Positions 29,200 through 33,389 of a stretch of 33,389 nt of DNA are shown in pieces (the first letter of the stretch is position 1; each line of letters begins with the position of its first letter). Location: NCBI RefSeq assembly GCF_000725485.1, contig NZ_JOAG01000067.1, positions 1 to 33,389 on the forward strand, given 5' to 3'. This DNA is from Nonomuraea candida. GTDB lineage: Bacteria > Actinomycetota > Actinomycetes > Streptosporangiales > Streptosporangiaceae. Under the pieces are notes generated by a model that saw only the letters and a program-made list of their open reading frames with translations, was not told where the DNA came from and did no database searches. The translations under genes were made by a program, and so were the position numbers.

Positions 29200-32100
29200 A
29201 TGAGCAAGAGAGATGTCCGTTCACCTACAGCCGGCGCCGGCCCGAGTTCCCGGGCAGGGGCCGCGCCGCCGCCGGCGGCCTCCGGACGCCCGAGCCCTTG
29301 GCCGCAGGTGCGCGTCCCAGCGACGATGAGAGCGTTGCTGGGAGAGGACCCGCACACGGTCGGCGGCTACTGGCTGGCCGGCCGCCTGGGGCAGGGAGGC
29401 CAGGGTGTCGTCTACGAGGCGTACGACGGTGAGGGCACCCGGGTGGCGCTCAAGCTCCTGCACGCCGACGGCGGCCGCACGCAGCTGGACCGATTCGCCC
29501 GGGAGGTCGAGGCCGCGCGAAGGGTGGCCTCCTTCTGCACGGCTCGGGTGCTGGACGCCGATCTGGCGGGCCCGCGGCCGTACATCGTCAGCGAGTACGT
29601 CAGCGGGCCCAGCCTGCGCGCAGCCGTACGGGATGGGCGGTCGTTCGCGGGGGACGACCTGCACCGGTTGGCCACGGCGATCGCCACCGCGCTGGCCGCG
29701 GTTCACGAGGCAGGGGTGATCCACCGTGATCTGAAGCCCGACAACGTCCTGCTCGGTCCGGACGGCCCGCGGGTGATCGACTTCGGTATCGCGCGTACCG
29801 AGGAGATGTCGGTGACGTCCACCGGACTGATCGCCGGCACGCCCGCCTACATGCCACCCGAGTCGTTCAGCGGGCGGCGGGCGGGCGCGCCGGGCGACGT
29901 GTTCGCGTGGGGCGCCGTGGTGCTCTTCGCCGCGCAGGGAAGGGACGCCTTCGCCGGGGACAACGCCGCCGCGGTGATCCACCAGGTCCTGTCGGCCATA
30001 CCCGACGTGAACGGGTTGCCGCCGGCGCTGCGCCCGTTGGTGGCGGCGGCGCTGGCCAAGGAGCCGCAGGCGCGGCCGACCGCCCGGGAGTTGCTGCTCG
30101 CCCTGGTCAGCGGGAACGGCGAGGCGACCGGGCTGTTGCGGGCGGGCAGTGAGCGGGCGCGGCAGATCGCCTCGGACGATGGCCTGGACCCAGGGCTGGG
30201 GACGATCGCCGAGGACGCCTACACCGCGCTCCCGGAGGAGCAGCGGCGCCTGGTGCCCGGAGTGTTCCTGCGGCTGCTCACCCTGGACGAGTACGACATG
30301 GAGACGACCCGCCCGGTGCCCGTGGCCGAGCTGGAGTACGGCGGGCAGGACCTGCGGGCCATCCTCCGGGCGTTCTCCTACGTGCTCTCCGAGCGTGACG
30401 GCCAGATGGTCCTGACCCGTCCCGCCGTCCTGCGCGCGTGGCCTCGCCTGCGCGGCTGGGTGAGCGCGGAGAGACCGGGCCTGGCGGTCGTCGGGCAGCT
30501 CAGCCAGGCCGCCCGCCACTGGGACGACAACGGCCGCGGCGACGGCGACCTGCTGCGCGGCAGCCGGCTGCAGGCGGTCGAGAGCTGGGCCGGCTCCGAG
30601 CGCCGCCACATGACACTCACCAGGCTGGAGCGGGACTTCCTCGACTCCAGCCGGCGGGCGCTGGCCCGATCCAGGAAGATGCGGCGCGGCGCGCTGGTCA
30701 CGCTGGTCACGTTGCTCGTCGTCGCTCTCGCCGGCGCGGTCTCGGCCGTGTCCGCCGCGGGCGAGGCCAACAGGGAGCGGGAGCGGGCGGAGGCGCAGAA
30801 GCGGCAGGCGTTGTCCCGGCAACTGGCGACGCAGAGCGTCCGGCTCGTCGGCACCGAGCCGACGGTCGGACACCTGCTCGCGGTCACCGCCTGGCGGCTC
30901 GCGCCGACCAAGGAGGCCCGCCACAGCCTCCGTAACGCGCTCGCCGGGCCCGCCGTCTTCACCAGGCCGGGCCCGGCGCTCGCGCTGGCCTTCAGCCCCG
31001 ACGGCGAGGTCCTCGCGACCAACGGGGACGAGGGCGTCGTGACCCTCCGGAACGCTGTGACTCACCGTCCGACCGGCTCCCTGACCGGTCAGAAGCAGAT
31101 GGTCACCGAGGTGGCGTTCAGCAGCGACGGCCAGCTCGTCGCGGCGGCGGCCGAGGACGTGCGGATCTGGGACGCCGCCACGCACGAGCAGGTCGGCGAG
31201 CCGCTCCGGGGCGGCGGCACCGTGGCGTTCAGTCCGGACGGCAGGCTCCTGGCCACCGGCGGCGACAGGGTGCGGCTGTGGGACGTGGCCACGCGCACAC
31301 AGGTCGGTGACGCGCTTCCCGGAGCCGGCGCCGTCGCCTTCAGCCCGGATGGGAGGCTGCTGGCGACCCACTCCTCCCGCGAGACCGAGGCCCGGGTCTG
31401 GGACGTGGCCTCGCGCAGGCAGGTCGCCTCGCTCGAAGCGCACCTCTCCCCCGCCGGCATCAGCCACCTCGCCTTCAGCCCCGACGGGAAGCGGCTGGTC
31501 ACCGGCAGCCACGCGTTGCGCCTGTGGGACGTCGCCACATGGCGGCCCATCGGCAAGCCGCTCATGAACAGGCAGATCGGCGGCATCCGCGTGGCGTTCA
31601 GCCCCGACGGCTCGGTCCTGGCGACCACGAGCGACGGCGGCCGGGTCCGGCTGTGGGACCTGGCCACGCGTGAGGAGCTCGGTCCCAGGCTCGCCGGTCA
31701 CACGATCGGCCTGTACAGCGTGGCCTTCAGCCCCGACGGGAAGCTCCTGGCCGCCGGCGGCTTGGACGGGCTGCGGCTGTGGAGCCCGTTCACACACCGG
31801 CAGCTGGGAGCTCCCCTGCCCACGGCAGGCACCACCGCGCGCGCCGCGACGTTCAGCAGCGATCGGCGCAGCCTCCTGACCTCCGACGCGCGGCACGTCA
31901 GGCTCTGGGACCTCGGCTCACGAACGCCGATCTTCACCATCAGGCCGGGGCAGCCCATCAACACCGCGGTGCGCAGCCCGGACGGTGGCACGCTGGCGAT
32001 CGGCCTGGAGTCCGAGCTGACCTGGTGGGACGTCGCCGGCCGGCGCCAGGTGAGCTCGGTGCGAACCCCTCGCCACGTCATCGGGCCGGCGGCCTACAGC

Positions 32101-32787
32101 CCGGACGGGCGGACCCTGGCCATCGCGCTCACACCGGACCCGCAGACCGATGCGAAGCCCGAGATATGGATCTTCGACACACGCACCCATCGCCGGATCG
32201 ACCGCATCGTCCGCCCCGAGAACATCGCGCAGCTGGTCATCAGCCCCGACGGCAGATACCTGACCGCGGTGGACATCGGGGAGAACGCCCAGCTGTGGGA
32301 GCTGGCCACCCGGGCCGAGGCCGGCCCGCCCATCAGCAGGGCGAAGAGCGTCGCCTTCTCCCCCGACGTCAGGACCCTGGCCGTGGCCGGCAACACGGGA
32401 ACGCGGCTGATCGACCTGGCCTCCCGCAAGCAGCTCGGCCGGGACCTGGGCGGGCACTCCGGCGTGATCACCGCCGTGGCCTTCAGCGCCGACGGCGCCA
32501 CCCTCGCCACCGCGAGCGACGACAAGAGCGTCCGGCTGTGGGACGTGGCCACGCACGAGCAGGTCGGCGCCGCTCTCCCTGGCCGTAGCAGGGTCTCGCA
32601 GGTGGAGTTCGGCGACGGTGTGCTGGCCACGGTGAACGATGACGACACCTTCCGGGTGTGGGGCGTGGCCGAACCCGCGGACCTGGTGGCCGCCGCCTGT
32701 GCTCGCGCCGGTCGTACGCTCAGCGCCGAGGAGTGGGAGCAGTACCTGCCCGGCGAGCCCTTCCAGACGGTGTGCGTGCCATCCTGA
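29200..32787 (+). CDS. Ser/Thr protein kinase with WD40 repeat domain
   Basis: About 1195 residues. A Pro/Ala-rich N-terminus leads into a Hanks-type kinase at about 53-310 with GRLGQGGQGVVY, VALKLL (Lys near 84), VIHRDLKPDN (Asp near 176) and DFGIAR. A conserved linker follows. One transmembrane helix lies at about 498-517 (ALVTLVTLLVVALAGAVSAV), and a short coiled segment (EANRERERAEAQKRQ) comes next. From about 583 to 1165 there are some 13 WD40-type blades, recognisable by recurring AFSPDG, LAT and RLWDVA. The beta-propeller is predicted outside the cell and may sense a ligand. The ATG at 29200 lacks a clear ribosome site; the ATG at 29326 would start right before the kinase and is an alternative. 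Confidence 0.9.
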   Translation: MSKRDVRSPTAGAGPSSRAGAAPPPAASGRPSPWPQVRVPATMRALLGEDPHTVGGYWLAGRLGQGGQGVVYEAYDGEGTRVALKLLHADGGRTQLDRFAREVEAARRVASFCTARVLDADLAGPRPYIVSEYVSGPSLRAAVRDGRSFAGDDLHRLATAIATALAAVHEAGVIHRDLKPDNVLLGPDGPRVIDFGIARTEEMSVTSTGLIAGTPAYMPPESFSGRRAGAPGDVFAWGAVVLFAAQGRDAFAGDNAAAVIHQVLSAIPDVNGLPPALRPLVAAALAKEPQARPTARELLLALVSGNGEATGLLRAGSERARQIASDDGLDPGLGTIAEDAYTALPEEQRRLVPGVFLRLLTLDEYDMETTRPVPVAELEYGGQDLRAILRAFSYVLSERDGQMVLTRPAVLRAWPRLRGWVSAERPGLAVVGQLSQAARHWDDNGRGDGDLLRGSRLQAVESWAGSERRHMTLTRLERDFLDSSRRALARSRKMRRGALVTLVTLLVVALAGAVSAVSAAGEANRERERAEAQKRQALSRQLATQSVRLVGTEPTVGHLLAVTAWRLAPTKEARHSLRNALAGPAVFTRPGPALALAFSPDGEVLATNGDEGVVTLRNAVTHRPTGSLTGQKQMVTEVAFSSDGQLVAAAAEDVRIWDAATHEQVGEPLRGGGTVAFSPDGRLLATGGDRVRLWDVATRTQVGDALPGAGAVAFSPDGRLLATHSSRETEARVWDVASRRQVASLEAHLSPAGISHLAFSPDGKRLVTGSHALRLWDVATWRPIGKPLMNRQIGGIRVAFSPDGSVLATTSDGGRVRLWDLATREELGPRLAGHTIGLYSVAFSPDGKLLAAGGLDGLRLWSPFTHRQLGAPLPTAGTTARAATFSSDRRSLLTSDARHVRLWDLGSRTPIFTIRPGQPINTAVRSPDGGTLAIGLESELTWWDVAGRRQVSSVRTPRHVIGPAAYSPDGRTLAIALTPDPQTDAKPEIWIFDTRTHRRIDRIVRPENIAQLVISPDGRYLTAVDIGENAQLWELATRAEAGPPISRAKSVAFSPDVRTLAVAGNTGTRLIDLASRKQLGRDLGGHSGVITAVAFSADGATLATASDDKSVRLWDVATHEQVGAALPGRSRVSQVEFGDGVLATVNDDDTFRVWGVAEPADLVAAACARAGRTLSAEEWEQYLPGEPFQTVCVPS

Positions 32788-33119
32788 GCCACCGGGCCTC
32801 GCCGGACCGGCCGGGGAGGGGCTCGACCCACGACTCGCCTGCTCCCGGAGGCGGCTGCGCGCCCTGCGCGCCTTCCGCGCCCCACAGGCGTTCTCGCAGG
32901 CCAGCTCCGGCAGATGCCGCGGCGTCGGCCAGGGCGCGCAGGTCGGCGGCGACGCGCGGGTGCCGTCCACGTTCCACTGGTAGCCGCCGAGGCGCCCTGC
33001 TGGACGACTACCTCAAGGATCGGCGGCCAGGCGCAGCAGTTCCGGGTCGGGGCGCAGGCGATCTGGTCGGCCCATTCTCGCCCTTGCCGCAGTCAATGCC
33101 CTGCTTTCCCCTGCCGAGT
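32788..33119. other. Intergenic stretch without a recognisable gene
   Basis: This 332-bp gap between the kinase gene and the convergent partial gene contains only open frames without start sites or motifs I recognise. Minus-strand fragments such as WNVDGTRASPP look vaguely protein-like, but I cannot assign them. Confidence 0.4.
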
Positions 33120-33389
33120 TCAGCGCCAGGACGCAGTACGACTGTTGACGTGAAGGCCGCCGGGATTCCGATCAGGCCGTCTTGTGCGGCCTGTCGCGGG
33201 CTGTGGTGTCTCCTTCGCCTCTTCTTGCAGGGCCGCGTCGAGGATCGAGTCCAGCATCCCCTGTGAGCTCTGCAACTGGCTGATCATGTTGGCGATGTGC
33301 GCGCGTTCGCGTCGTAGGTCGTTGATGAAGGTCGGGCAGCCGGACGGCACGACCAGTTTGTCGGTTCCGTGCACGCAGTGCAGGACCCG
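33120..33389 (-). CDS. C-terminal part of a possible MerR-family regulator, cut by window edge
   Basis: The frame is open through the right edge (…VLHCVHGTDK...) and ends at 33120. The visible 90 residues contain a coiled helix, INDLRRERAHIANMISQLQS followed by QGMLDSILDAA, like the dimerisation helix at the end of MerR-type regulators. The tail (ETPQPATGRTRRPDR...) looks disordered. The DNA-binding part would lie beyond the window, so the family is only a suggestion. Confidence 0.4.
   Translation of the reverse strand, partial: RVLHCVHGTDKLVVPSGCPTFINDLRRERAHIANMISQLQSSQGMLDSILDAALQEEAKETPQPATGRTRRPDRNPGGLHVNSRTASWR

Noticed and set aside
29221..31896. 891-codon minus-strand ORF
   Set aside because: Antisense of the WD40 kinase; its repeats merely mirror the WD40 codons.

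Overview
The window is high-GC actinomycete DNA, probably from the Streptosporangiaceae/Nonomuraea or Streptomyces side (an inference). The evidence is GC-rich codon use with very rare TTA codons, GTG/TTG starts, a StrR-type antibiotic regulator, a Ser/Thr kinase fused to WD40 repeats, and Sec-secreted small proteins.

About 1.6-26.8 kb is a biosynthetic gene cluster that reads as a lipolanthine/goadvionin-type system, in which a ribosomal peptide is capped with a polyketide acyl chain. On the minus strand, in transcription order, lie: a GNAT acyltransferase (20661-20041); a 30-codon precursor gene ending SxxSxxC (19955-19863); a KAS III; an ACP; a second GNAT; a ketoreductase; two discrete acyltransferases; an amidinotransferase; a 2369-residue A-T-KS-AT-DH-KR-ACP megasynthase; a type II thioesterase; a small membrane protein; a cysteine decarboxylase flavoprotein (LanD); a class III lanthipeptide synthetase (LanKC); and a Gap/Sap-family membrane protein. 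The inferred chemistry is as follows. The amidinotransferase makes a guanidino acid, which the A domain loads and the PKS and FAS-like enzymes extend. LanKC plus LanD turn the peptide C-terminus into avionin. A GNAT then joins acyl chain to peptide, and the Gap-like protein may help export the lipopeptide.

Divergently on the plus strand (21156-25234) is a LanB-type dehydratase pair, a standalone elimination-type (SpaB_C) protein and a full-length LanB. It has no precursor or LanC of its own in the window. In the large LanB the paired elimination arginines appear lost, while the small partner keeps them. A LanKC and a tRNA-dependent LanB pair around one precursor is the most unusual feature here.

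The divergent control region (20662-21155) holds two inverted repeats of 9 bp-N11-9 bp, the architecture of StrR operators, and a StrR-family regulator gene follows at 26495-25389. In-frame TTA codons occur in the regulator, KAS III, megasynthase and LanKC genes, suggesting bldA-type developmental control.

The flanks look like ordinary or decaying genome. On the left are a secreted cysteine-containing protein and a frameshifted IS5-type transposase. On the right, 26.5-28.6 kb is a degraded zone with integrase and MarR pseudogenes and a 9-bp minisatellite. It is followed by a secreted LecA-like protein, a WD40 receptor-like kinase, and the C-terminal end of a possible MerR regulator cut by the window edge.
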